The notes under the pieces are model-generated. The model was not told where the DNA came from and searched no databases. It saw only the letters and a list, made by a program, of their open reading frames with translations. A stretch of DNA of 64,000 nt from Liolophura sinensis (Eukaryota; Mollusca; Polyplacophora; Chitonida; Chitonidae), in contig NC_088295.1 in NCBI RefSeq assembly GCF_032854445.1, positions 33,407,385 to 33,471,384 on the forward strand. The letters are read 5' to 3'. Shown piece after piece: positions 35,880 to 48,283 of this stretch. A program made the translations under genes and the position numbers. The stretch's first letter is position 1; each line of letters starts with the position of its first letter.

Positions 35880-37700
35880 ACCCATTAATCAATTATTGCT
35901 GACTTCATTATAAGACTAGGGGAAGGTATTAAAGCTGTGCGCCTGTCTGGCTTTATCACATGTGTCTATAGCTTACCATAATCAAACGACCTCAAACTGA
36001 TTAATTATAGGTGACTTCATTATAAGACTAACAGAAGGTATTAAATCTGTGTGTCTGTCTAGCTTGATCAAATGTGTCTATAGCATATCATGATCAAACG
36101 ATCCCTAATTAATCAATTATGTATGACCGGCAGAAGGTATTAAAGCTACGTGTCTTTCGGACTACGTCATACCTGTCTACAGAATATCATAATCAAAATC
36201 TTTAGTTAATCAATTATTGGTGACTTCATCATAAGACTAACAGAAGGTATTAAAGTTACATGTTTGTCTGGTATGATCTCATGTGTCTACAGCGGATCAT
36301 AATCAAACAATCTCCAATCACTCAGTTATTGGTGACTTCATCATAAGACTAACAGAAGGTATTAAAGTTACATGTTTGTCTGGTATGATCTCATGTGTCT
36401 ACAGCGGATCATAATCAAACAATCTCCAATCATTCAGTTATTGGTGACTTCATAATGGGACTAACAGAAGGTATTAAAGTTACAAGTTTGTCTGGTATGA
36501 TCTCATGTGTCTACAGTGGATCATAATCAAACAATCTCCAATCATTCAGTTATTGGTGACTTCATCATAAGACTAACAGAAGGTATTAAAGTTACAAGTT
36601 TGTCTGGTATGATCTCATGTGTCTACAGCGGATCATAATCAAACAATCTCCAATCATTCAGTTATTGGTGACTTCATCATAAGACTAACAGAAGGTATTA
36701 AAGTTACAAGTTTGTCTGGTATGATCTCATGTGTCTACAGCGGATCATAATCAAACAATCTCCAATCATTCAGTTATTGGTGACTTCATAATGGGACTAA
36801 CAGAAGGTATTAAAGTTACAAGTTTGTCTGGTATGATCTCATGTGTCTACAGTGGATCATAATCAAACAATCTCCAATCATTCAGTTATTGGTGACTTCA
36901 TAATGGGACTAACAGAAGGTATTAAAGTTACAAGTTTGTCTGGTATGATCTCATGTGTCTACAGCGGATCATAATCAAACAATCTCCAATCATTCAGTTA
37001 TTGGTGACTTCATAATGGGACTAACAGAAGGTATTAAAGTTACAAGTTTGTCTGGTATGATCTCATGTGTCTACAGCGGATCATAATCAAACAATCTCCA
37101 ATCATTCAGTTATTGGTGACTTCATAATGGGACTAACAGAAGGTATTAAAGTTACAAGTTTGTCTGGTATGATCTCATGTGTCTACAGTGGATCATAATC
37201 AAACAATCTCCAATCATTCAGTTATTGGTGACTTCATAATGGGACTAACAGAAGGTATTAAAGTTACAAGTTTGTCTGGTATGATCTCATGTGTCTACAG
37301 CGGATCATAATCAAACAATCTCCAATCATTCAGTTATTGGTGACTTCATAATGGGACTAACAGAAGGTATTAAAGTTACAAGTTTGTCTGGTATGATCTC
37401 ATGTGTCTACAGTGGATCATAATCAAACAATCTCCAATCATTCAGTTATTGGTGACTTCATAATGGGACTAACAGAAGGTATTAAAGTTACAAGTTTGTC
37501 TGGTATGATCTCATGTGTCTACAGCGGATCATAATCAAACAATCTCCAATCATTCAGTTATTGGTGACTTCATAATGGGACTAACAGAAGGTATGAAAGC
37601 TATGTGTTTGTCTGGTATGATCTCATGTGTCTACAGCGGATCATAATCAAACAATCGCCAGTGATTCAATTATTGGTGACTTCATTATATGGCGAGCAAT
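35880..37700. repeat. 112-bp satellite array, about 16 units
   Basis: Units start TTGGTGACTTCATAATGGGA at 36217 and every 112 bases to 37673 with no net length change in thirteen units. The units at 35880-36216 and after 37600 are diverged. Two variant sites (CATAATGGG/CATCATAAG and CAGCGGA/CAGTGGA) mark unit types. Confidence 0.9.
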
Positions 37701-38929
37701 GGATGTTAAACTACGTGTCTGTCTGGTTGTTCCACGTGTGTCTCGGACAAGTATTCTCACTTTAACGGCTATTTCATACATGTGTGTCTGCTCATGATCC
37801 ATGTGTTTGAGACCAAGGTGTTGGTACAGGTCTAGGCTTCGCAATTTTCCCAGACTGCACCTCCGTGCTGATATGATCATCTTTATGAGTCATAAGATCA
37901 GTTACAACGAGAAATATGGGCTCTATTTAATACCCAGAATCAAAGGTTATATGACTCTGACATGTTTGCGCAAAAAGATTGAAGCAATATGCAAATATAT
38001 ATGTTGTCCTACAAAATAAATATCGCACAAAAGAGAGAACTTACATATTTTAAGGGATTAATCATTTTAATGCAAACAGGTGTGCACAACCAGGTATATA
38101 TCACAGGTGAGCGTTTGCATAATTAAATGCTTGACAAAACAAATGTCTGCTAGGCATATCATAATCAACAGATCAAAATTAAGAATGTTTTCAAGCTTGA
38201 TTAAGTCTCAATTTCCAGGTCACCTGAACGCACTTTATTGGGCAGTTTACGTTAAAATAGTGGGAAACCGAAATACTCCAGAAGCAGACGCAGACAGTCA
38301 CTTTTGACACGAAATTATGACCGTATCTACACTGTATTCTCCTGTTACTGAAGAGATGAAATGCACTGGACAAAAAGACGAAAATATAATAGATACACAC
38401 ACGATGAATAATTCATGCGCATAGGTCACTGCTTTACAGTAATCGTAAACCCTTCCTCATAAAATATGGTGTTTGATTGGCTAATTAAGTAGGGGTCGGC
38501 AAACTGATACTATCTGTGGCCATTGATAAAAGGCTCAGTAAATAGAGTAAACTTTTGAGACCTACGTTCCCCTGTACGTCCTTCACGTTCCCCAATGGAT
38601 AACTCCAAATTTAGTAAAAGCAAGAGGCACGCTAATTTTTTCTCTGTCTGTAACATTTTAAGGGAAACAGTAATTTTTTTTGTATTCACAAAAGACAACT
38701 TTTTATTTTACATAGCCGTAACACCTGAGAAAAAAAATTCGCTGTCACGGTTCGGTAGATTTGTGCTGTCAAGTGTGAGGCATATTTGTTGCTCATTTGG
38801 TCGTAAAGCATCAATGACATTGTACCATTTCATAATGCTGGACAATGCTGGAGTAATGCTACCTCGTAAACGACCGTCTATTTAGCCCCTACGTACCTGT
38901 ATAAACCAAACTGATAACGTGTGGTTAAC

Positions 38930-39365
38930 AAGTGTGATATACTCAGTGATTTTCTGTATCTTTGAATGGTGTGATGTACTGTGTGATGCGTTTTACACTT
39001 TACACCTCTGACATTGGTCCGGTTTTCAGTACAGCTGACAAGTGTGACATGCTGTGTGACACACCGTGCATTTCGTAATTGTGATATACGTTATGATATA
39101 TTACACAAATGACCAGGGTGATAGACTGCTTGGTTTCCTGATTGGTTGTCAGATCTGATACATTTTGTGACACATTGTAAACTTCATACGTAAGACATAC
39201 TCTTTATGATCGATATCCTGTTTGATACATAGTACATTTCATAATTGTGATAGCGTGGTTTTCTGAAAAGCTGACAAATTTCATATACTGTGCGGTCTTC
39301 TGTACGGCTGAAAAGTGTGATGTACTGTGTGAAATACTGTAACAATTTTAAGTGTGATGTACTGT
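38930..39365. repeat. Degenerate GTGTGATGTACTGTG-type array
   Basis: Words such as AAGTGTGATGTACTGTGTGA recur with drifting spacing. The unit length is not clear. Confidence 0.45.
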
Positions 39366-39520
39366 GCGATGCTTGTACAGTGGGAGACTCAGCTATGGCT
39401 CATGACCAGTGGTATAGCGCCATCTGGGTGTTGTCTAAGGGATGATAAATCGGTTAAACAATTCAATGGACTATATCACGTATTATGTATGTATAGGCCT
39501 ACATGTACTGTGTGGTTACA

Positions 39521-39790
39521 GGGACCCCAGAGGCCGAGGGGGCTAGCACACCATCACGGCGCAGTGACCAAGGAGCCTCACACCAATGCGGTCGCTGTCA
39601 GTTCAAGCCCAGCTCATGCTGGCTTCCTCTCTGGTTGTAAGCGGGAAGGTCTGCAGCAACATGCAGATTGCCGTGGGTTTTCCCAGGGCTTTGCCGGTTC
39701 CTCCCACCATGATGCTGGCCTCCGTCGTATAAGTGAAATATTCTTGAGTACGGTGTAAAACACCGGTCACGTAAATAAAAAAATAAGAAA
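39521..39790 (+). mobile_element. SINE family A, most complete sense copy
   Basis: It starts with a tRNA-like head (GGGACCCCAGAGGCCGAGGG...CTAGCACACC), with B-box-like AGTTCAAGCCC at 39600-39610. The body contains CTCATGCTGGCTTCCTCTC, and the 3' end is GTATAAGTGAAATATTCTTG, then GTGTAAAACACC and an AAAT-rich tail. About 270 bp; this copy sets the orientation of the family. Confidence 0.8.
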
Positions 39791-40018
39791 ATATTATAAT
39801 TACACCAGCGCAATAATTTTCGTTACTATTTATTTGGTAAATTTGTAAACTTCAACCTCAAAAATATATATATCCACTAACTTTCGAGTGGTACAACGTC
39901 ATACCACCACATGTAGTTTGCACTTTTTTCTACAACATATCAAAGAATCAGCCTGACACAACCACTATTTTCTTTGGTTGTGGTTCTTGGAATTTACATC
40001 GTAGCATTTTTTAAAATT

Positions 40019-40089
40019 AGTAACCTCTAGGGGGTGAGAAGTAACCTCCAGGGGGGGAGAAGTAACCTCCAGGGGGTGAGAAGTAACAC
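40019..40089. repeat. 21-bp minisatellite, three to four units
   Basis: TAACCTCCAGGGGGTGAGAAG units start at 40021, 40042 and 40063, with a partial unit at 40084. G-runs of five to seven lie in each unit. Confidence 0.8.
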
Positions 40090-40737
40090 TCGTAAAAAAG
40101 CTTTCAGTTGTATCCAAAACAGACTAAATTCTGATATATTTTAACTAGGTGCAAACAAATAGCGCAGAAATTAATAGTGCATCAACAACCTAAAGTGTCT
40201 GTGTGGTAGAATTGCCCAATCAGTTCTCCATCACTGTTTAGTTCGGTGACAAATCTTGGACCTAACTGCCCTAATTGCGTATGTGTACCCTTTATGTCAG
40301 GTGGCGAGGCCGTCGGCAATAAAAAAAGATACGCTTCAGCAATGAAAGTCCCCGCTTTACTCGTGACCAACGTACATGTATGTCATTCCATGGCTCGTAG
40401 ATTTTTGTGCGAAATCATTTGTACTGACACAAAAGTACACATACTGTCGATGTTATAAATCCATTTTGTATACAGAATGGTCACTTTTTAGGCACATGTG
40501 GCTTTTGGGCTCTTCCTGACGCCCTTACTTCCCGTCGTTACATCGTGACGTACTCGTACGTGTGTTAAGTATGCCCATGTCATGCAGTTTATCGTCTCCT
40601 GGTGGTGTCACTTGATTGAAAAAAAAAAACAGTTTATGGTTGATGTATGGTGACAGTATTCACAATTCTTTCACGGACAGTACCTGAGATTTCTCAGGTA
40701 CATGGAAATCACAGACGAGGTGTACAGTCGTCGTTCA

Positions 40738-40937
40738 NNNNNNNNNNNNNNNNNNNNNNNNNNNNNNNNNNNNNNNNNNNNNNNNNNNNNNNNNNNNNNN
40801 NNNNNNNNNNNNNNNNNNNNNNNNNNNNNNNNNNNNNNNNNNNNNNNNNNNNNNNNNNNNNNNNNNNNNNNNNNNNNNNNNNNNNNNNNNNNNNNNNNNN
40901 NNNNNNNNNNNNNNNNNNNNNNNNNNNNNNNNNNNNN
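40738..40937. other. Assembly gap, 200 N
   Basis: Exactly 200 undetermined bases, the size often used for a gap of unknown length. Sequence before and after shows no matching repeat. Confidence 0.98.
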
Positions 40938-42001
40938 AACGCCTTTTCACCGCAGGCCACTGGACTGTCACTGTGATGTACTGCTCCGAACCGTCTGGAC
41001 ACAGTCTTCCAATTTGTCACTATCACAGACTTCCTACTTACCAGTTTTTGTTTATCTTACATATAACTTTCAGGACAAGTACACAAATCGTCACCTAGCG
41101 TCTCCAGGACAGATGTGATGGGGCGACAGAGCAGAAGGCCTGTATTAAAACACATGTTCTTTATCTGCCTGTTTTTTTTTTTAATATTTGCTGCTTGGTT
41201 TATGGCCGTTACCTTTACAGGTAAAAGAAGACAATCCACAATTCACCACATATCCTTGTGTTATTTATTTTTATCTTAGTGGTCTTCTTTCTTGTGATTA
41301 GAATTACGAAATTTAACGAGCTTATATCAGCTTGCTTCTTTGGTGACTTTATTGTTTCTATTGTTAAAAAAGAGAATATAATCACCGTCCTGTGACAACT
41401 GATTATGTCATGGGGAATAGTACATGTGTGCAATTATGGACCATGAAGTACAACACTATACCACGTGGTATGTTGTAAAGTAGGGCACATTCACAGGGTA
41501 ATGACAGACATTGTCATGCCATTTTCATTACCGTAGTGGGCATTGATACAAGAAAACACTCCAAGAATGAAGATATGCATTAGATAATGTTAATACGTAA
41601 AATTCATAGCTGTGTAAAGTTAGAAAGCCGCGAGGTTCGTCTTTGTGCGCTCGCCTCGTCTCGGATATCAAGACTTTGTACAAACAGTCCATTTGTAACT
41701 GGGTTGAATGTACCAGTTACAACATTTACATCTTTAGGCTACGTTGTGAAACGTTTATTACGAAACCAAAACTACAACACTGATTCATTAAAAGTTTTAG
41801 TGATGTAAACTTGATGAATCTATGTGAACCTGAAAAGCGGAGAATTCTGTCAGTTTGAAAGGAACAAAACATAATATATTTACCAATAAATTCGTTGAAG
41901 ACAAAGCTTTACGTTTCAGACTTTCTTTAAACATGTCATAAGTCAGTTAATTTCACCCGGCAAATATTCGAGCACATGTTGTAAGAGGTCCCATGCTCTA
42001 G

Positions 42002-42190
42002 AAATGACCAGGTGCATAGGTACAACCTCAGGTGTAAATATCCTGGTGGATACTTGGATACTCTACAAATGACCAGGTGCATAGGCACAACTTCAGGTGT
42101 ATATATCATGGTGGATACTTGGATACTCTACAAATGACAAGTTGCATAGGTACAACTTCAGGTATAAATGTCATGGTGGATACTTGGATA
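42002..42190. repeat. 65-bp minisatellite, three units
   Basis: AAATGACCAGGTGCATAGG starts at 42002, 42067 and 42132. Each unit contains GGTGGATACTTGGATA. Confidence 0.85.
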
Positions 42191-43518
42191 GTATGTGTAT
42201 TTGTCAAGTTGTCTGCTCTAGAGGCATGCGTGTGTGTTCTCAACCCTTTTGTGAGAAGGGTACATTCGAACGGAGATAATGGACATAACGATGTCGTGAT
42301 GAAAATGACACTGGGTCACTGAGTCATTCATGTTTATTATTTTAATTTGATATTAATTCCAGCACCTGCCAGTATACATTATAAACATCGTTACTTCTTA
42401 GAATTTAACGCTTAAGGTAATTTTACCGTGAAATTGATGTTTCGACAGATTTAACAGTGACAGTAGGATAGTGATGTTGATTAAAGGATAAAGCCAAGTG
42501 ATGTTAACTGTAAAGAGTGCGAGTATAAGACGCAAACGAGGTACTAAAGGACTAAGTAGAAGCATCGTTGCTGCAAAAAGGAATGAAAAACTTATAGACA
42601 CATGTATATTATATAATGCACTTAACAACATGCTGAGGTGCCGTTAAGCCACAACCATTCATTCATTTAATTACGAAATTGTCACATGTTACATTCCTAT
42701 GGTGCGAATTTGTTAAACAACAAATTATTTCGATAATATTTTTTATGTCTACTTTAACGCAGCCTGAATACATATTTGTCTTTTATCGTAAAGTCTAGTT
42801 ATCCGCAGGCAATATTTTTAACACAGCGAGTATTCTGTATTTCAACAAACATTATTGGTATTTCCGCTGCGTTGTTGCATCAACTTCAATTCGCTGAAAA
42901 ACTACGCCATGTTGTGGCATCATATTACAGTATGCTGAAACATAGCTGAAATCTCCACATAGCTTCAAGCGACATATAAGAGAGAAATAGACGTCGATGA
43001 ATTACACCTAAGGACGTTCAAAGGACTATAAACTTCCTTGTTCTTTTCTTTCTTTCGTAGATGGGAGAGCTGTTATCTCAGAAGGTCACCTCGTCACAGT
43101 TAAAGTTTGTCATGAAGACCGCCTCTCTTCATCGCATGGAAGAACACATACTCGCCTCTAGTCTGATGACACAGATTTACATTACACTATCTCGTGCGGT
43201 TAATCTGCAGGGAATGATCAGTTAGGTTGCTAAAGCTTGCCAGTTTGTCTTCTTCGTGTATTGTACTTGTAATTCCGGTTTTCAGAACGTACATTGTATC
43301 AGGTTATGACACCACCGAGATATGTCATACCGACACGAGTAAAAGTATGCGAACATTTTTCACAATGCAATTATATCTTTTGACTGATTGCATCTGATTC
43401 TGCTTGACTTAACATGATGGAGTTGAATCGTTTTACCAATGCAGATAGCACAAGATAACAATGAACCTGTCTGGTGTAAGAGACAACCTTTGCTAACTTT
43501 CGACAGTTGTCATAAGAT

Positions 43519-44078
43519 CCAAGATAGGCAACTCATATAGTTTCTATATCAGTCACTTTGTCCGCGATTTGCTATCAGATATTGAGCAACTCTTTCTCGT
43601 CAAGCCGCAGTAACCTATTATATGTATGTATCTGTTTCTATGAAAAATATATATATTTCTAAAATAATCTCATGAGTTTAGTTAGTGCTGTTGCAAAATT
43701 TATGCAGTCTTTTTCTTTGATGTAGACGATAAAAAAAAAATAACGTGTAGCTTAAGGTGTAAATACTCTTCCCATGACAGGTGATACACGGTGATAAGTG
43801 TAATGTATGCTACTTACATCATTAACCATTAGCATATAGTCACCATTAACCAAAATCCGTGTAGACGATGTGCAACACTATAGCGGAATGGCTTATTTAC
43901 TATTAGTGAAACTTCAGACTTTGCCCTTACCCAGCGGAATGTCCATTCGCTGCAGCCATCAGGCCGATGATCCAATGACTTCAAGTCACGTTGGAAGATC
44001 CAAAATACAAACTTATATAGTTCTTATATCAGTCACTTTGTCGGCGATTTGCTATCAGATATTGAGCAACTCTTTCAC
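43519..44078. repeat. Two-copy ~80-bp dispersed direct repeat
   Basis: The segments 43519-43601 and 43998-44078 share TATATCAGTCACTTTGTC, then GCGATTTGCTATCAGATATT and GAGCAACTCTTTC. The 400 bases between are not repeated. Confidence 0.75.
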
Positions 44079-44127
44079 TATTTCACTGTACTGTAGCTAC
44101 AAATCAGGAGGTTTGCCTTGCAGGTAA

Positions 44128-44222
44128 CACACCGGGTTTCCTCCTCCTGTACACCTGACCGCCATTATATACATGTACTAGTATGCGAAATGCCTTTGAG
44201 ACGACGTTAAACACGAATAAAA
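44128..44222 (+). mobile_element. Diverged SINE family A 3' part
   Basis: Weak sense match: CACCGGGTTTCCTCCTCCTG, GACCGCCATTATA, ACGTTAAACACGAATAAAAT. Assigned on order of motifs only. Confidence 0.4.
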
Positions 44223-45446
44223 TCAATCGAAACCCAGTTCATTTCTGATCTACATTGTCGTGGGTTTTCAAAATCACTTCTAAATAATTTAATCAATAAT
44301 AAAGCGGAAAATTCTGAAAACTCCACAATGAAATCATGGTCATTTGTGCAAGTATCCATTCAAAAACAAATAATACGTCTTTCATTTGTATTACCCAGAG
44401 TATATGGGATTTTAGGCGTCTGTAAGTGACATCGATGAGAAGGTTCATTGGCAGAAGGTAGTATTCAGTTTTAAGACTGAGACAGACACAGTAGAACAAC
44501 ATGATCATAAGAACCAGAACCTGATCTCAGATGATAAACTGGTGAGAGGATGTTCATATAGGGTCCGCAGAGATGAAAACCAAGCGGAGTTAAGCTTATA
44601 TGACGACCTCACACGTTAATAGGCAACCCAACCGGTGAACGATCTACTGGTGACTCGTCCTGCAAATTACATGTAGACAAACAATCTATGACAATTGGGA
44701 CAGCAGAGATAGGAAGTAATAGAAAGAAAGTGCTGATATTTCCTGCACAATTTCATGTAAGAAGATACATTTAAATTGACGATATATACCACGTTGTGGT
44801 TTCTTTATCCCTTTTCCGTCGCCTCAATAATACCAAGCTTCAAAGGTTACCTGTTCTTTTTTTCATCTGCTTGTGCTGATTTGATTTTTTCCCGTTTTCA
44901 CTCTAAAGTATCTGTAAAAATACATCCCCAGGCAGTACAGTTACATCAAAACCAACATAAATGATGACAAGTCCAGTTTGATTGGGAGCACATGGAGTTT
45001 GTCACGAGAATTGCTTAAAACATTTTCGTGCTTCATTAATCATTTTAACACCTTGAGTTCATAAAAGCCTCGAATGCCCCGTTATGTTAACCATTGCCTT
45101 CTCCCATGGCAGCTCTACTGATCAGAAAAGCTATTAAAAACGCGATACACTATATTATGGAAACGATTAACCCTTCTTATTACCCTTCATTTAGTGCAAC
45201 CACAATTAGTGCATATCTTTTATCAGTGCATGATATGTTTGTATTTGTAACTTTATTACTCTCCATGAGAAATAAATACATTAGTGAAGTAATTACATTT
45301 CATCTTTCCCTAGTCCTCAAAGAACAATATATATGTGGGTCATTACCTACTTACATACATGTGCGAGCCTGTGATTGTCTTTTTTGCCCAGACGAAGATA
45401 TAATATAACATTTTGAGAATGAAGAAGGAAAATGTTTCCACTTGTG

Positions 45447-45600
45447 TATTTATTTGTTTGGTGTTTTACGTCGTATTCACGAATATTTCATACAATAGTG
45501 GCCAGCATAATGATGGGGGGGAAAAGAGCATACACCAGGGGAAACTGACGACCATCTACAGGTAGCTGGCAGATCGGAGAGGATGCCAACACGAGCAGGA
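45447..45600 (-). mobile_element. SINE family A fragment
   Basis: Antisense: TATTTATTTGTTTGGTGTTT, ACGTCGTATTCACGAATATT, TGGCCAGCATAATGATGG, GACGACCATCTACAGGTAGC. Confidence 0.65.
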
Positions 45601-48172
45601 CATATTTGGCGCGCGAGCCACGAAGATTATGTAGGTCGAACATGTATTTTAATTAACTTCAAAAAAATAAATTTGTCATACTATAATGTGTCATACAATA
45701 CTTAGATTACACAGGACTGTAAACCAAACGTTAAGCATCTAGGATTGTGTTCTCGTCAAGTCAAACTGCTATCTTTCTGGTTCATCTTGTGTAATTTAAA
45801 AAAGACATCTGTAATTCAAATACCAAAGTGTAAAAGGTCAATCTATAGTTGGAGCAAGTGCCTAAAATACACTTTTGCGTTCTCAGTATTTTGTATCCGT
45901 TTGGTATATTTGCAAAGAACGTTGTAAAGCCAGAAAAAATAAAGTGTGGTCAGTTAAGGTAAAGAACGAATGTTAAGTGTACAAAGGATATATTAAATGT
46001 TCTATCAGTTCTCAACAGAATTACTGTAAGCTTCTGTAAATAAGCTTACACTGAATCCATTATAGGGCTACAATAAGTCATTTTCTGGGCACAGAGATGG
46101 GCCTGGTTATTTAAGTAGGAATACATTGAACGCCAAGGGTACATTACTCAAACCTGGAACTTTGCGTGATGCACAGAAGAAAAAACAGGGCTTTATTCAA
46201 CCAAATGTACTCAGTTTTAGTCAGGTATGAACGGACCACACCAAAACGTTTTATACTACATGTTTCAAACCCAATAGCTGGACACAGAGAATACAGAAGC
46301 AAAAAAGGAATGTCGAGATGTATATGTATTTTTATAGTGCCACAAGCTCAGTCCTGTGGTACGGGTTTAGATGTGGATTTGCTCTGTCATTTCATAATGG
46401 TACATTTGTCCTGCGTTTGTTTAACACGAAGCAGTTAGATATATATGTTAGCTACCCTAAGCACAACGACGTGTATCTTGTCCGTGTCATACTGAACTGA
46501 CATACATTTGTTAGCACATGTTGCTGTCTTCGAGGGTAATGACTTTCAAATGAAAATGTCCCTGTGGCATAGCCATTGTTCTGGTATTAACGGAACATTT
46601 CTAACACAGATAATGTCAGATCTACGCCTGGAGGCTGTGATGAAGGCTGTGTGTGACTGAAAGTGGTTTATCTAGCCTCTTTGCTAAGCTTCACATACAA
46701 CAATATACAAAGGCATAATATTACGTTATCAGATAAATATTAATTAACTAAGTCTTTAGATGACTATGCTTAATTCGTGATATGTATATGTATACGTATA
46801 TACTGTGGCCTCTTCATTAGCAGGCGACTGTATTACAGTAATATGACAATACTGCAAAGGACTTTGCATGATGACAAAAACATGATTTCTTTGGATCTGA
46901 AATATGGCGTCCTCACTGGGACATTAGACTATACAAAAACTAAGGTATTCAACATGCATCGCAAGCTTTATACAAAGATTGCTGATGCCTGACGCACAGC
47001 CAATACTTGTAAAAATTAATCGGGACAAGAAATGCCTATCATCTAAGAGCTGTCAAGCAAATCGTCTAACATTGGGCGGGTCCTTGAAGGTATATACCAT
47101 GAGTAATCTGAGAACCTCTAAGTCATATTATTTAATGATGAAATTTGAATATGTCATTGAATAGCAGACGACAAGTATATGGCTAAATTGTAGCCCCACT
47201 GTTTTTTACACGCCAAGATGAACATAACCACCTGAATATGTACCTCACCTTGTCTTGTATTTAGTTTTGATAGCTCAAAATGAGGCGGATTATATGGTAA
47301 TTACTTGTACAGTTTTATCTATATTTGTGTGATTTGACGGCAGATACATTTACCACCCATTTATAGCATATCAAAATGTCATATAGGTGTTCATGTGTAA
47401 TAGGGATTAAAATGATAGGTGCCCAGAGCAATTTTCCCACCGAAACTTCGGTTAGTACAGAGAAAAATTCTTGTTAAATTCAATGTTTTTACACACTACA
47501 GGGTCATAACATAAAACACAAATGTGTGAGGTGCAATTACACAACTTCTATTAACAGAACACTAAAGAAGTAAGATCCGTCGTTAACTTACTCGTAGTAA
47601 AACTTATGCGCATTTTTTATTTGGCTGACTACATCGTCGTTGTCACTTTTTCAAATGAGGGGACACATTTCTGTGTGTATCTCAACGCACCGAGCGGAAA
47701 AAACGTAGTTTTTGTTTCACCATAGAGAGACTTAACATCATCTGTAGATTCACCAGAAGTTAATAAATTATTAATTAGATTGGACTGACACAGGTCACCG
47801 GCGTTATCAACAAGGATCTCAGCCTATTAGGACAGGCGATGCTGTCAGCTTCCCGGCCTCAATATCGCTGGGGGGTCATCATGCTAATTGCTTCAATAAT
47901 AATCGTTATTTTTAAAACTTTTTCCTCCTGTAAACTGTTGTGCAAATTTAAATCAGGTTTTTGGGAGGTGTCTAGAGAAACCTGTGGGTGTCGCCAGAGA
48001 TTCCCGTTAATAATGAAGTTTATGAGTTTTCATCTGCCTCCTCACTTCGTCGCCGGGCCGGCTAGAGAGAAGGTGGTGCCAACCAGAGCTACAACTCACG
48101 GTGCATATCCACAGTCAGCGCTGTCACTGTCTGGGACATTTTGAAAAAAGACTGCTTTATTTCGGCTCCACA

Positions 48173-48283
48173 ATGAGGACGTTGGCCACCTCGATGCTGG
48201 CAGTCATGTTACTGTCCACAATACAGGCTGAGATCCGAATGGTTTACCCAAGGCCACAGTTAGCACGCTCAAACATGACAGAG
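48173..48283 (+). CDS. Gene 2 exon 1: signal peptide and N-terminus
   Basis: The exon encodes 37 residues starting MRTLATSMLAVMLLSTIQA, a clear signal peptide, with cleavage expected before E-I-R-M-V-Y-P-R-P-Q-L. The ATG at 48173 has A at -3 (CACAATGA). The donor is GTAAAT, phase 0. As in gene 1, the mature chain starts with Glu and not His. No TATA box is obvious in the 150 bases upstream. Confidence 0.88.

Larger units (their letters stand above)
14377..48172. other. 33.8-kb divergent intergenic region without a convincing gene
   Basis: This lies between the start codons of the two paralogs. Open frames here are short or lie in tandem repeats, and none shows a recognisable domain. It holds the repeats and SINEs listed separately, the N gap, and plain AT-rich sequence: for example 15230-17530, 18520-20660, 22750-24350, 28180-30350, 32870-35200, 37740-38930 and 45610-48170 show nothing I can name. 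The part just upstream of 48173 should carry the gene 2 promoter and 5' UTR, and 14377-14550 that of gene 1, but no motif stands out. Confidence 0.6.

Noticed and set aside
36217-37690. CRISPR-like regular array
   Set aside because: The whole 112-bp unit is repeated with no unique spacers, and the genome is animal.
40647-41118. Open frames running through the N gap
   Set aside because: They exist only because N cannot give a stop codon.
47839-48144. 101-codon frame overlapping the gene 2 upstream region
   Set aside because: Probably 5' flank or 5' UTR; not in frame with the signal peptide exon and without a domain.
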